The position numbers and the translations under genes were made by a program. DNA of 64,000 bases from contig NZ_CP042430.1 in the NCBI RefSeq assembly GCF_007970665.1, positions 2,852,001 to 2,916,000 on the forward strand, in the 5' to 3' direction. This document shows, one piece after another, positions 8,462-17,251 of the stretch. Positions within the stretch are counted from its first letter, which is position 1; each line of letters begins with the position of its first letter. The notes beneath the pieces are model-generated. The model was not told where the DNA came from. It searched no databases and saw only the letters and a program-made list of their open reading frames with translations. The stretch comes from Baekduia soli. GTDB taxonomy: Bacteria; Actinomycetota; Thermoleophilia; Solirubrobacterales; Solirubrobacteraceae.

Positions 8462-9160
8462 ATGGGTGAGGAGCGCAGCCACGGACGCGGCGAGCTGATG
8501 GTGCCCTACGAGCGCCCCTACCGGTACGTGCTCGCCCGGACCTGGCGCGGCCGGCCGCAGCTTCGCCGCCTCACCGCCCTGACCGTCGTGCTGCTGGCCG
8601 GTGGCGGCGCCGGCGTGGCGGCCGGCCAGCCGCTGCTGGGCCTCGTGCTCGGCCTCGGCGCGATGTTCGCCGCCGCGGTCGCCGCGGCCTGGCTCGTGGC
8701 GGTCGCGCAGGGCGGCCGGGCGATGACGCGCTCCTGGCGCCACCCGCACGAGCTGGCGAGCGTGCGCGCCCACCGGCCGCAGGCCGGCACCGAGGACTGC
8801 GACGTGGCCCACGTCGAGTACGCCGTCTCGGTCCAGGACGACGGCCACCTCGTGACCTGGTGCTTCCGCCCGCTGGAGGTCTCGGAGGGCCCCCGGGTGC
8901 ACGAGGTCGAGATCCCCGGGCGCCCGCGCTACGCCGCGACGCCGGTCGAAGAGACGCCGTTCGCGGCGCGCGACACGGTGCGGGCCGCCGAGCAGCTCGT
9001 CGAGGCCCAGGCCCGGGCCGCCGACCTCGAGGCGGCCGCGGCCCGCGAGGCGCACGCGGCGATCGACGCGGCGCGGGCGGACGCCGAGTTGGCGGCCGAG
9101 GCGCGGTCGACGGCCGCCGCGCTGCAGCGCAGCACCGGCCAGCGCTCGCGGCGCGGGTGA
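8462..9160 (+). CDS. Membrane protein with C-terminal coiled coil
   Basis: 232 aa from ATG 8462; TTG 8423 and ATG 8498 are alternatives. Two adjacent hydrophobic segments (~40-58 and ~62-82) form a hairpin anchor. A soluble domain of about 80 residues follows, then an Ala/Glu-rich heptad helix from ~175 to the end. No family recognised. Confidence 0.6.
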   Translation: MGEERSHGRGELMVPYERPYRYVLARTWRGRPQLRRLTALTVVLLAGGGAGVAAGQPLLGLVLGLGAMFAAAVAAAWLVAVAQGGRAMTRSWRHPHELASVRAHRPQAGTEDCDVAHVEYAVSVQDDGHLVTWCFRPLEVSEGPRVHEVEIPGRPRYAATPVEETPFAARDTVRAAEQLVEAQARAADLEAAAAREAHAAIDAARADAELAAEARSTAAALQRSTGQRSRRG

Positions 9161-9296
9161 GCTCAGCGCGGGCGGGCGGGGGAGAGGGGCCTGAGGGTTC
9201 CAGGTGCAGGGCCCGTCCCCGCATGCTGCCGTCCCGTGGTTCGGCCGGTCGTCGGTGCCCTGGACGCACCGGCCGGTCCTGCGCAGCGGCGAGCGA

Positions 9297-9983
9297 TCAG
9301 CTGACCGCCGAGGCGGCGAGGAGCTCCTGCAGCACGCGGTCGGTGTCGGTCACCACGCAGCCCAGCCAATGGGCCACCGACAGCGCGGCGTCGTGCATCT
9401 CCTGGCTGTCGGACGCGCACGCGTCGTCGACGATCCGGACGTCGTAGCCGAGGTCCCAGCCCGCCAGCGCGGTCAGCAGCACGCACGCGTTGGTGACCAC
9501 GCCGCAGCAGACGAGCGTCCGGACGCCGGCGTTGCGCAGCAGGACGTCGAGGTTGCCGGTGGTGAACGCCGAGCTGCCCGGCTTGTCGACGACGGCCTCG
9601 CCGAGGCGCGGGACGAACTCGTCGCGCAGGTCGAACTCCTCGGTCCCGCGCAGGGTGCCCGACCGCCGGTGCAGGTCGCGCAGGTGCACGAGCGAGTCGC
9701 CGTAGTCCTCGAACTGCCCGCCGACGCGCGTGAAGACCACCCGGCCGCCGGCGACACGGAAGCCCTCCAGGAGCCGGGCCGAGTTCGGCACGGCCAGCGC
9801 CTCGACCCGGTCCCAGTAGTACGACAGGTCGGTGCCCTCCTCGGCGAGCACGCCGGCGAAGCCGTGCTCGGGGTGGGCGTCGAAGCGCGTCAGGTCGACG
9901 ACGATGAGCGCCGTCGTTCGCGGGTCCATGTCCCGCTGGTGCGGGACCACCGCCCGGAACTCGCCCTTCTCCGGTCCGGTCAC
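9297..9983 (-). CDS. Isochorismatase-like cysteine hydrolase
   Basis: 228 aa. Catalytic triad visible: Asp30 (VVDLTRFD), Lys134 (VDKPGSSAF) and Cys167 (VVTNACVL), with the cis-peptide region CCGVVTNAC. The family includes N-carbamoylsarcosine, ureidoacrylate and biuret amidohydrolases. It is the last gene of a minus-strand operon behind a small transporter (9-bp gap) and an Asp/Glu/hydantoin racemase, which favours hydrolysis of an N-carbamoyl or related amide over isochorismate. Substrate not determined. Confidence 0.85.
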   Translation of the reverse strand: MTGPEKGEFRAVVPHQRDMDPRTTALIVVDLTRFDAHPEHGFAGVLAEEGTDLSYYWDRVEALAVPNSARLLEGFRVAGGRVVFTRVGGQFEDYGDSLVHLRDLHRRSGTLRGTEEFDLRDEFVPRLGEAVVDKPGSSAFTTGNLDVLLRNAGVRTLVCCGVVTNACVLLTALAGWDLGYDVRIVDDACASDSQEMHDAALSVAHWLGCVVTDTDRVLQELLAASAVS

Positions 9984-9992
9984 CGCTCAGCC

Positions 9993-10409
9993 TCACTCCG
10001 CCGTCGTGAGCACCACCACGCCGCCCACCACGAGGACGACGCCCAGCGCCTTGGCGACCGTGATCCCCTCCGAGAGGAAGAGCGCGGCCAGGATCACCGT
10101 CACGGCCGGATAGCCCGCCGAGATCGGCACCACCTTGCTCGCCTCGCCGGTGGACAGCGCCACGAAGAACATGAACAGGGCGGTGATGACCGCCGCCGCT
10201 CCCAGCGCCGCCCAGCCGCTGCCGGCGGTCCACTGCACCGACGTCTGGCCGAAGATGAGCAGGCCGATCACCAGCACGACGTAGCCGACGCCCGACCAGA
10301 AGATGAGGTGGTGCCACTTCAACTCGCGCAGCGCATACTTGCTGGTGATTCCCAGCCCGGCGAGCGCGAGGATGTAGATCACCGTCGGGATGAGCCACTT
10401 GGCGGTCAT
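9993..10409 (-). CDS. Small EamA/DMT-family transporter
   Basis: 138 aa. Five hydrophobic segments spanning almost the whole protein, with the EamA hallmarks ALSTGEASKVVPISAGYPAVT and LSEGITVAKALGVVLVVGG. Half the size of a ten-TM DMT exporter, so it presumably dimerises as SMR-like and short EamA proteins do. It sits between the racemase and the hydrolase and likely moves their substrate or product across the membrane. Confidence 0.8.
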   Translation of the reverse strand: MTAKWLIPTVIYILALAGLGITSKYALRELKWHHLIFWSGVGYVVLVIGLLIFGQTSVQWTAGSGWAALGAAAVITALFMFFVALSTGEASKVVPISAGYPAVTVILAALFLSEGITVAKALGVVLVVGGVVVLTTAE

Positions 10410-10468
10410 GGCGCGACCGTACTCCCCTGGCGCTGGCAGAACCGCTAGGCGCGCCGGCTCTCGTCCGC

Positions 10469-11224
10469 TCAGGTCGGGCTGAGGGTGCGCTCGTAGGTGG
10501 GCGCCAGGCTGGCGGGGCAGGCCACGAGCTCCTTGGGCTCGGGGGCCAGGAAGGCCTTGACCTTGGCCGTGGTGATGCCGTACCCGACGAGCGACTCGAC
10601 GAGCTTGACCGCGCAGCCCGTGCCGTCCAGGACGGGGACGCCGAGCGCCGCCTGCATGGTCTTGTCGATCGGTCCCAGGCCGGCACAGCCGAGCAGGATC
10701 GCCTCGGCGCCGTCCTGCTCGATCGCCGCGCGGGCCTCGTCGAGCATCATGCGCTTCGTGCGCTCGATGTCGGCCTCGATCTCGAGCACGGTCAGCGGCG
10801 TGCCGCGGATCGACGCGCACTTCTCCGTCATCGCGGTCCGGATCACGGCCTCGGCGAGCATGGGCTCCACGCGCGGGATGACGGTGACGATCGACCACGT
10901 GTGCGCGACCAGGCTCGCCATGTGCATCGCGGCCTCGGCGATGCCGACGACCGGCACGTCGGCCAGCTCGCGTGCGGCATACAGGCCGGGGTCGCCGAAG
11001 CAGGCGATGACGTAGCCGTCGTACTCGCCCGCGGTGCCGGCCACGACGTCGAGCACGTGGTAGGCGGCCAGCGCCTCGTCGGCGAAGCCCTCGATGGAGC
11101 GGGGGCCGCCCGGCGGGCTGACGCAGTCGATCTCGGTCCCCGGCGCGGCGGCCGCGCGGGCGACGTCGCCGATCGCGTCGGTCATGGCCTGCGTCGTGTT
11201 CGGGTTGATGACGAGGATCCGCAC
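10469..11224 (-). CDS. Asp/Glu/hydantoin racemase family protein
   Basis: 251 aa. Starts MRILVINPNTTQAMTDAIG, the usual opening of this family. The two catalytic Cys are present, in VIACFGDPG (~76) and LLGCAGLGP (~185). A strong Shine-Dalgarno (gaggaggtgag in the minus sense) lies just upstream of the ATG at 11224. The family racemises 5-substituted hydantoins, allantoin or Asp/Glu. First gene of a three-gene operon with an EamA transporter and a cysteine amidohydrolase, consistent with salvage of a ureide or hydantoin. Confidence 0.85.
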   Translation of the reverse strand: MRILVINPNTTQAMTDAIGDVARAAAAPGTEIDCVSPPGGPRSIEGFADEALAAYHVLDVVAGTAGEYDGYVIACFGDPGLYAARELADVPVVGIAEAAMHMASLVAHTWSIVTVIPRVEPMLAEAVIRTAMTEKCASIRGTPLTVLEIEADIERTKRMMLDEARAAIEQDGAEAILLGCAGLGPIDKTMQAALGVPVLDGTGCAVKLVESLVGYGITTAKVKAFLAPEPKELVACPASLAPTYERTLSPT

Positions 11225-11349
11225 GGGCCCTCACCTCCTCAGTCGCGCTTGGCGCTCGTGGTCCGAGCCCGGCGGCCGAGAGTATGAGCACCCGCAGAGG
11301 GGGTCAAGGCCCTTCTTCGACCTGACCAGGAACGGGTAGGTTTGACGAA

Positions 11350-13806
11350 GTGTCGTATCCGATCGTCGACGTGGAGGTCACGCGCCCGGCACCCGCGCTC
11401 CAGCTCGACGCCGACGAGGACGGCGTGGCGCTCGTCTCGCGCCGCGACGGTCGGGTGGTCGGGTTCGCCCTGCACCCCATGCGACGCGGAAGCCGCCTGA
11501 GTGCTCACCGGGTCTCAGCGCTGCTGGACCCGGAGCCGGGCGACGGGCGGCCGCCGGCGCCTCCGGGCCCCGATGCGCCCACGATCAGCGTGGTCGTGTG
11601 CACGCGCGGGCGACCGGAATTGCTCGAGCTCTGCCTCGAGGGCGTCGCCGCCCAGCGTCCGCCTCCGCACGAGACGCTGGTCGTGGACAACGCCCCGCGC
11701 GACGATCGCACGCGCCGCGTCGCCGAGCGGTTTGCAGGCGTGCGCTACCTCGTCGAGCCGTGTCCCGGGCTGGACTTCGCGCGCAACCTCGCCGTCCAGC
11801 GCGCGACGGGCGAGGTCGTCGCCTTCCTCGACGACGACGCCGTCCCCGATGCGGGATGGATGGGCGGGCTGCATGGCGCCCTGGCGGATCACCCCGACCT
11901 CGGTGCCATCGCGGGGCAGGTCCTGCCGAGCGAGCTGCGCACGGCCAGCCAGGTGGCCTTCGAGCGCCGCGGCGGCTTCCGGCGCGGCAACCGCCAGGTC
12001 CGCTACCAGGGCCAGGAGCTCGCCGGCAACCCGATCTACCCCTACGGCGCCGGCATGTTGGGGGCCGGGTGCAACATGGCCGTGCGGCGCGACGTGGCCC
12101 TGCGGCTGGGCGGGTTCGACGAGGCGCTGGACACGGGTCCGCCGCTGCCCGGCGGTGGCGACATCGACCTGCTGCACCGGGTGGTCCGGGCCGGGCTGCC
12201 GCTCGTCTACGAGCCGCGCGCGGTCGTCCTGCACCGCCACCGCCCGGATGCCGAGGCCCTACGGCGCCAGTACGACTCCTGGGGACGGTCGCTCATGGCC
12301 TTCGTGACCAAGACCTACATGAGCGATCCGGTGGGCCGCCCGAAGCTGCGCCGGCTGGTGCGGTGGTGGTTCGCGACCCAGGGCCGGCAGGCGTCCGGCG
12401 GCGTGCTGCGCCGTCGGCCCGATCGCACGAGCGCCGCGCTGGCCGAGCTGCGCGGCGGGATCGGCGGCCTGCTGGGGACCTACGGGCGGTCGCGCCGGCG
12501 CTCGGCGGCGCTGCGGGCGACGCGGGGCGCTCCGACGGTGGCGATCCTGCCGTGGGGTGACGTCGTCGAGGACTACCTCGAGCCGATCGGCCTGACCCTC
12601 GACGACTACGCCGAGCGCCTGTCGGGCGGGTGGCTCTTCGGCTACGCGGAGGCGCTCTCGGGCGCCGGGGTGCGCAGCGTCATCGTCTGCTGGAGCACGA
12701 ACGTGCGGCGCCCGGAGCGCCGGATGCACGTCCCGACCGGGGCGGTGCTGTGGTTCCTTCCCCCGTCGCGCCTGTGGCGCGTGGCTCGCCGCCGCCTGGC
12801 CGACCCCTACGCATGGGACGCGCGCGCGGCGCGCGCCCCCGGCGCGTCTCGTATGGGGGCGGCGCTCGCCCGGACCGCGGCGCCCTACCTGTCCACGACG
12901 CCGTGGAGGCTGCGGCGCGTCCTGCGGGCGGAAGGCTGTCGCGCCATCCTGTGCCAGGAGTACGAGGAGGGGCGCTTCGACCTGGTCGTGGCGCTCGGAC
13001 GCGGGCTGCGGCTCCCGGTCTACGCCACCTTCCAGGGGGGCGACCACACCCGGACGCTGCTCGAGCGCATCGTGCGACCGCGCTCGGTGCGGCGTGCGAC
13101 GGGCCTGATCATCGGCGCGGCGGCCGAGGCCGAGCGCGTGCGCCGCCGCTACCGGCCCGGACCCGGGCGGATCGCGGGCATCCCCAACCCGCTGAACCCC
13201 GCGGCGGTATCGACCGTCGCCCGTGACGCCGCCCGCGAGGCGCTCGGCCTGCCGCTGGCCGGCCGGGTCGTCGCATGGGTGGGACGCACCGACATCCGCC
13301 CCAAGGGCCTGGACATCCTGCTGGACGCCTGGCCGGCGATCAACCGCGACGGCCAGGTGGGCCTGCTGCTGCTCGGCACGGGCTCGGGCGCCGGCTGGCT
13401 GCGCGATCAGCTCGCGACCCGCCGGCTGACCGGCGTGGTCTGGCGCGACGAGTACGTCCTGGACCGCGATGTCGTCAACCGCCACCTCTCGGCCGCCGAC
13501 GTCTTCGTGCTTCCCTCGCGGCAGGAGGGGTTCCCGGTCGCCCTCGTGGAGGCGATGGCCGCCGGGCTGCCGGTGGTCGCCTGCGACGCCCCCGGGGTCC
13601 GCGCCATCGTGGGCGACGGGGATGACGCCGGGGGCGTCGTCGTCGCCACCGAGGACGAGGCTGCCCTCGCGGCGGCGGTCCGCGCCCTGCTGGCCGACCC
13701 CGATCGCGCCCGCCGCCTCGGCGAGGCGGCGCGGCGACGGGTGGCCGCCAGGTTCTCGCCGGCCGCGGTCGGTGCCGCCCTGCGCGTGGCGCTCATCGGC
13801 ACATGA
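11350..13806 (+). CDS. Bifunctional glycosyltransferase, GT2-GT4 fusion
   Basis: 818 aa from GTG 11350. Residues ~75-300 are a GT-A family 2 domain: ISVVVCTRGRPELL, AFLDDDAVPD (DxD metal site) and GGGDIDLLHR. Residues ~395-818 are a GT-B family 4 domain: WVGRTDIRPKGLDILL, then SRQEGFPVALVEAMAAGLPVVA with the EX7E nucleotide-sugar site. A ~70-residue N-terminal extension is not recognised. No membrane helices. It begins the surface-glycan cluster, and its stop overlaps the next start (ATGA), so the two are translationally coupled. Confidence 0.9.
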   Translation: MSYPIVDVEVTRPAPALQLDADEDGVALVSRRDGRVVGFALHPMRRGSRLSAHRVSALLDPEPGDGRPPAPPGPDAPTISVVVCTRGRPELLELCLEGVAAQRPPPHETLVVDNAPRDDRTRRVAERFAGVRYLVEPCPGLDFARNLAVQRATGEVVAFLDDDAVPDAGWMGGLHGALADHPDLGAIAGQVLPSELRTASQVAFERRGGFRRGNRQVRYQGQELAGNPIYPYGAGMLGAGCNMAVRRDVALRLGGFDEALDTGPPLPGGGDIDLLHRVVRAGLPLVYEPRAVVLHRHRPDAEALRRQYDSWGRSLMAFVTKTYMSDPVGRPKLRRLVRWWFATQGRQASGGVLRRRPDRTSAALAELRGGIGGLLGTYGRSRRRSAALRATRGAPTVAILPWGDVVEDYLEPIGLTLDDYAERLSGGWLFGYAEALSGAGVRSVIVCWSTNVRRPERRMHVPTGAVLWFLPPSRLWRVARRRLADPYAWDARAARAPGASRMGAALARTAAPYLSTTPWRLRRVLRAEGCRAILCQEYEEGRFDLVVALGRGLRLPVYATFQGGDHTRTLLERIVRPRSVRRATGLIIGAAAEAERVRRRYRPGPGRIAGIPNPLNPAAVSTVARDAAREALGLPLAGRVVAWVGRTDIRPKGLDILLDAWPAINRDGQVGLLLLGTGSGAGWLRDQLATRRLTGVVWRDEYVLDRDVVNRHLSAADVFVLPSRQEGFPVALVEAMAAGLPVVACDAPGVRAIVGDGDDAGGVVVATEDEAALAAAVRALLADPDRARRLGEAARRRVAARFSPAAVGAALRVALIGT

Positions 13807-14732
13807 CCACGACGGCGGCCCAGCCCGTGTCCGTCCTGATCCCGACGATCGGGCGGATCCCCCTGCTGGAGCGTTGCCTGGAGTCCGTGCTGGCGTGCGA
13901 CCCACCTCCGGACGAGATCGTCGTGGTGGACCAGAGCGGCGCTGCCGACGTCGTCGATCTCCTGCGTCGGCTGGGCGTCACGAGGCTGCGGCGCGTCGCC
14001 TGCGACGGTCGCGGGACCGCCGCGGCGATGAACGTCGGCCTCGGCGCGGTGCGCCACGACACGATGCTGGTGACGCACGACGACTGCACCGTCGACCGCG
14101 CGTGGGTCGGTGTAGGGGCCCGGCTGGCCGCCGCGGCGCCCGGAGCGCTGATCACCGGGCGCGTGCTGGCGCCGCGCGACGCCGAGTACGTGCCCTCGAC
14201 CAAGGACGATCCGGTCGCGCGCGAGCACACCGGCGAGGTCACGACCGGCCTGCTCTACCCGGCCAACATGGTCGCCAGCCGCGTGGCGTTGGTCGAGCTC
14301 GGGGGGTTCGACGAGCGTCCCGGCCTGCTCGTCGCCGAGGACAACGACCTCTGCTACCGCTGGCTGATCGCGGGGCGACGCCTGCGCTACGAGCCCGAGC
14401 TGGTCGTCTGGCACCACGACTGGAGGACGCCGGACCAGCTCGTCCGCACCCATGTGGCCTATGCCCGAGGCCAGGGGGCGTTCTACGCCAAGCACCTGTG
14501 CGCCGGGGATCGCCAGGTGCTCGACATGCTGCGGTGGGACCTGCGCCAGGGGCTGCGGGCGATGGTGCGCGGCCGCCTCTCGCGCACGCCGCGGTGGCAG
14601 GACCCCTACCGGGAGATGGTGGTGTGGCTGCTCGTCGGCCTGGTGTGCGGTCGGTCGGAGTCCCGGCGCCTGGCCCGCGCTCAGTCCGTCGCGGGGCGCG
14701 GCGGGTACCCGAGCAGGCGGTCGAGGAGATGA
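13803..14732 (+). CDS. Glycosyltransferase family 2
   Basis: 309 aa. GT-A fold: VSVLIPTIGRIPLLERCLESV at the N-terminus, THDDCTVD as the metal-binding acidic site, and AEDNDLCYRWLIAGRRL as the acceptor-side ED motif. Soluble, with a hydrophobic C-terminal patch. Coupled by a 4-nt overlap to the GT2-GT4 fusion. Its 3' end overlaps the convergent GT2 gene by 52 bp, unusual for two genes both read as intact. Confidence 0.88.
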   Translation: MTTTAAQPVSVLIPTIGRIPLLERCLESVLACDPPPDEIVVVDQSGAADVVDLLRRLGVTRLRRVACDGRGTAAAMNVGLGAVRHDTMLVTHDDCTVDRAWVGVGARLAAAAPGALITGRVLAPRDAEYVPSTKDDPVAREHTGEVTTGLLYPANMVASRVALVELGGFDERPGLLVAEDNDLCYRWLIAGRRLRYEPELVVWHHDWRTPDQLVRTHVAYARGQGAFYAKHLCAGDRQVLDMLRWDLRQGLRAMVRGRLSRTPRWQDPYREMVVWLLVGLVCGRSESRRLARAQSVAGRGGYPSRRSRR

Positions 14733-15679
14733 CCGCCGGGATCGCCGGCCGCGACGCCGGCGGCGTGGGCCGCGGCTCGTGCGAGGTGCTCGAAGGGGCG
14801 GGAGGCGCGGGGGCCGAGGGGCCGCAGCAGCCGCCAGGCGAGCATCGCGATGCGCGACGTGGTCCGCAGGGAGCGTGGCGAGCGCAGCCGCAGGCGACGC
14901 AGGACGTGCCGGGAGCGAGGGACCGCCCCTGGCGGGACGAGCAGGTCGGCGGTGCCGGGATGCAGGTGGGCGAGCAGGGCGGTGTTGCGGCCGATGTCCT
15001 CCTGGCGCCGGATGAGCAGCGACATCGGCGGGACGTCGGGGTGCCAGACGAAGGCCTCGGGCTCGAACCGCAGCGGGACCTCGTGCGAGAGCAGGCGCAC
15101 CGCGAGCTCGTAGTCCTCGAGGCCGTAGGCCGTGAATCGCTCGTCGAAGCCGCCCGCGCCGGCGATCAGCCGGGCCGGGGCGCTGGCGTTGGCCACCGTG
15201 AAGCGGTCGAAGCGGTCGATGGTCCCGGTCCGGTCGAGCGTCGCGTAGAACTCGTCCCACCATGCGCGCAGCGCCGCCGGCGCGGCGGTCTCCGGGGGGA
15301 TGCGGCACGGGCCGACGACGACCGCGGGCCGCGCCGGATCGTGCGCGCCACGGTGGCGGGCCACGACGCCCGGCGGGAGGACGAGGTCGTCGTCCAGGAA
15401 CCACACCAGGCCGTCGCCCGCCGCCCGCAGCCCGGCGTTGCGTGCCGCGGCCAGCCCGCGGTTGGGCTGCCAGAGGACCTCGACCGGGACGGTCCAGGCC
15501 GCGGCCTCCACGGCCTCGCGCGAGCCATCCGTGGAGCCGTCCAGGACGACGACGATCCGGACGCCGGCCCGCAGGGCGGCGTCGGCGGCGAGCTGCTCAT
15601 CGAGCCCCCGCAGCAGCCGCAGGAGGGCCTCCCGGCGCTGGTGGGACGCGACGGCGACGGTCAGCGACGCGAGGGCCAC
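14681..15679 (-). CDS. Glycosyltransferase family 2
   Basis: 332 aa from GTG 15679 (VALASLTVAVASHQRREALL); the frame is open 78 nt further upstream but with Gly/Pro noise. GT-A features: VVLDGSTDGS, NRGLAAARNAGL, WFLDDDLVLP (DxD) and YGLEDYELAVRL (ED). Transcribed against the other glycan genes, from a divergent region shared with the methyltransferase at 15700. Confidence 0.88.
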   Translation of the reverse strand: MALASLTVAVASHQRREALLRLLRGLDEQLAADAALRAGVRIVVVLDGSTDGSREAVEAAAWTVPVEVLWQPNRGLAAARNAGLRAAGDGLVWFLDDDLVLPPGVVARHRGAHDPARPAVVVGPCRIPPETAAPAALRAWWDEFYATLDRTGTIDRFDRFTVANASAPARLIAGAGGFDERFTAYGLEDYELAVRLLSHEVPLRFEPEAFVWHPDVPPMSLLIRRQEDIGRNTALLAHLHPGTADLLVPPGAVPRSRHVLRRLRLRSPRSLRTTSRIAMLAWRLLRPLGPRASRPFEHLARAAAHAAGVAAGDPGGHLLDRLLGYPPRPATD

Positions 15680-15782
15680 GAGCCGCGGAGTGTAGGAACA
15701 TGGATGGCCTGAGCCGCCTCCGCCACATCCCGAGGGCCCGGGTCGCGCGAGGCGCACGTGCCCGAGCGCAGGCCGCCGGCGC

Positions 15783-16421
15783 GTGGTCGCGGCGGCTGGG
15801 CGTGCTCCCGCACAAGCCCGAGGCCTGGACGCCGGGGGCTGGGAGGACGCCTATCGGAACGGCCGCCTCGACTACTACGACCGGCTCGACGAGCTCGCCC
15901 GCTACAGCCTGCTCGCCGGCTACGTGCGCGTCCTGGCCCCCAGTACGGGCACCTCGAGACCGCGTGTGCTCGACGTCGGGGCGGGGACGGGCATCCTGCG
16001 AGGCCACCTCGACGGGATCGGGCTCGGCGAGTACGTCGGCGTCGACCTCAGCGCCGCTGCGGTCGCCGCGGCGACGGCGAGGGGTCACGCCGGCGCTCGG
16101 TTCGTGACGGGTGACGTGGCCTCGCTGGACCTCGGGACCTTCGACGTGATCGCACTCAACGAGATGCTCTACTACGTCGCGGAGCCCGAGACGTTCCTGG
16201 CGCGCATCGAGGCGTGCCTCGCTTCGGCCGGCGTCCTGGTGGTCTCCATGTGGCGCCATCCCGGTGACCGATCGCTGTGGCGGCTCGTGGACGACCGCTT
16301 TCCCCGGATCGACCGGGTCGAGGCCCGCAACCGCGCCAATCCCGTCAACCGCCGGGGCTGGTGGGTCAGCGCACACCGACGCCGCGACGCGGCGACCCTG
16401 ACCATCGACGACCCCGCGTGA
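15783..16421 (+). CDS. Class I SAM-dependent methyltransferase (probably 5'-frameshifted)
   Basis: 212 aa from GTG 15783. SAM motif I VLDVGAGTG at ~63-71, acidic YVGVDLS at ~88, FVTGDVASLDLG and IALNEMLYY as motif IV-like. The frame upstream differs: ATG 15700 opens a more natural N-terminus (DGLSRLRHIPRARV ... RRLGVLPHKPEAW) that should continue as DAGGWEDAYRNGRLDYY, which lies in the present frame. A 1-nt indel near 15825-15835 would join them into a protein of ~240 aa. The stop overlaps the ABC permease start (GTGA). Likely methylates a glycan intermediate. Confidence 0.7.
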   Translation: MVAAAGRAPAQARGLDAGGWEDAYRNGRLDYYDRLDELARYSLLAGYVRVLAPSTGTSRPRVLDVGAGTGILRGHLDGIGLGEYVGVDLSAAAVAAATARGHAGARFVTGDVASLDLGTFDVIALNEMLYYVAEPETFLARIEACLASAGVLVVSMWRHPGDRSLWRLVDDRFPRIDRVEARNRANPVNRRGWWVSAHRRRDAATLTIDDPA

Positions 16422-17251
16422 GCGCCACGTCCACCGACACCTGGGTCGAGAACCGCGCGCCGACGGGCTGGCACCGCCTCGACCTGCGGGAGCTCTGGGC
16501 CTATCGCGAGCTGATCGGCTTCCTCGCGATCCGCGATCTGAAGGCGCGCTACAAGCAGGCGGCGCTGGGGATGGCCTGGGCGGTGCTGCAGCCGCTGGCC
16601 GGGGCGCTCATCTTCACGGTGGTGTTCCATCGCGTGGCGAGGTTGTCCAGCGGCGACGTCCCGTACCTGCTGTTCGCGTTTTCGGGGATCTCGCTGTGGA
16701 GCTACCTGTCCGGCGGCATGCAGGCGGCGATGGAGAGCCTGGTCGGCAACGTCGGCCTCGTGACCAAGGTGTACTTCCCGCGGATGGCGGCCCCGGTCGC
16801 GGCCGTGCTCCCGGGGCTCCTGGACCTCGCCATCGCCCTCGTCATCCTCGCGGTGCTGATGGCGGTCGAGGGCGTCAGCCCGGGTGTCGAGATCCTCACG
16901 CTGCCGCTCTGGCTCGCCGCGCTCGTGCTCCTGACACTCGGCGTGGGCCTTCTGCTGGCGACGCTCAACGTGCGCTACCGCGACGTCAAGAGCATCGCGG
17001 CGCTCGCCATCCAGCTGTGGCTGTTCGCGAGCCCCATCGCCTACGCGAGCACGCTGGTCCAGGGCCGGTGGTCGTGGCTCTACGAGCTCAACCCGATGGC
17101 CGGCATCGTCGACGGCTTCCGGTGGGCGGTGTTCGGGACCCCGCAGCCGGGCTGGGGGACGGTCCTGTGCGGGGCCGAGGTCCTGCTCATCCTGGGCGTC
17201 GGGATCGCGGCGTTCTCGCGCCAGGAGCGGCGCTTCGCCGACGTCATCTGA
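16418..17251 (+). CDS. Polysaccharide ABC transporter permease (Wzm/TagG-like)
   Basis: 277 aa from GTG 16418. Cytoplasmic N-terminus with IRDLKARYKQAALGMAWAVLQP, the signature of ABC-2 polysaccharide export permeases, then six hydrophobic segments and the C-terminal NPMAGIVDGFRWAVFG typical of TagG/RfbA. Exports lipid-linked glycan together with the ATPase encoded next (stop TGA overlaps ATG by 1 nt). Confidence 0.9.
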   Translation: MSATSTDTWVENRAPTGWHRLDLRELWAYRELIGFLAIRDLKARYKQAALGMAWAVLQPLAGALIFTVVFHRVARLSSGDVPYLLFAFSGISLWSYLSGGMQAAMESLVGNVGLVTKVYFPRMAAPVAAVLPGLLDLAIALVILAVLMAVEGVSPGVEILTLPLWLAALVLLTLGVGLLLATLNVRYRDVKSIAALAIQLWLFASPIAYASTLVQGRWSWLYELNPMAGIVDGFRWAVFGTPQPGWGTVLCGAEVLLILGVGIAAFSRQERRFADVI

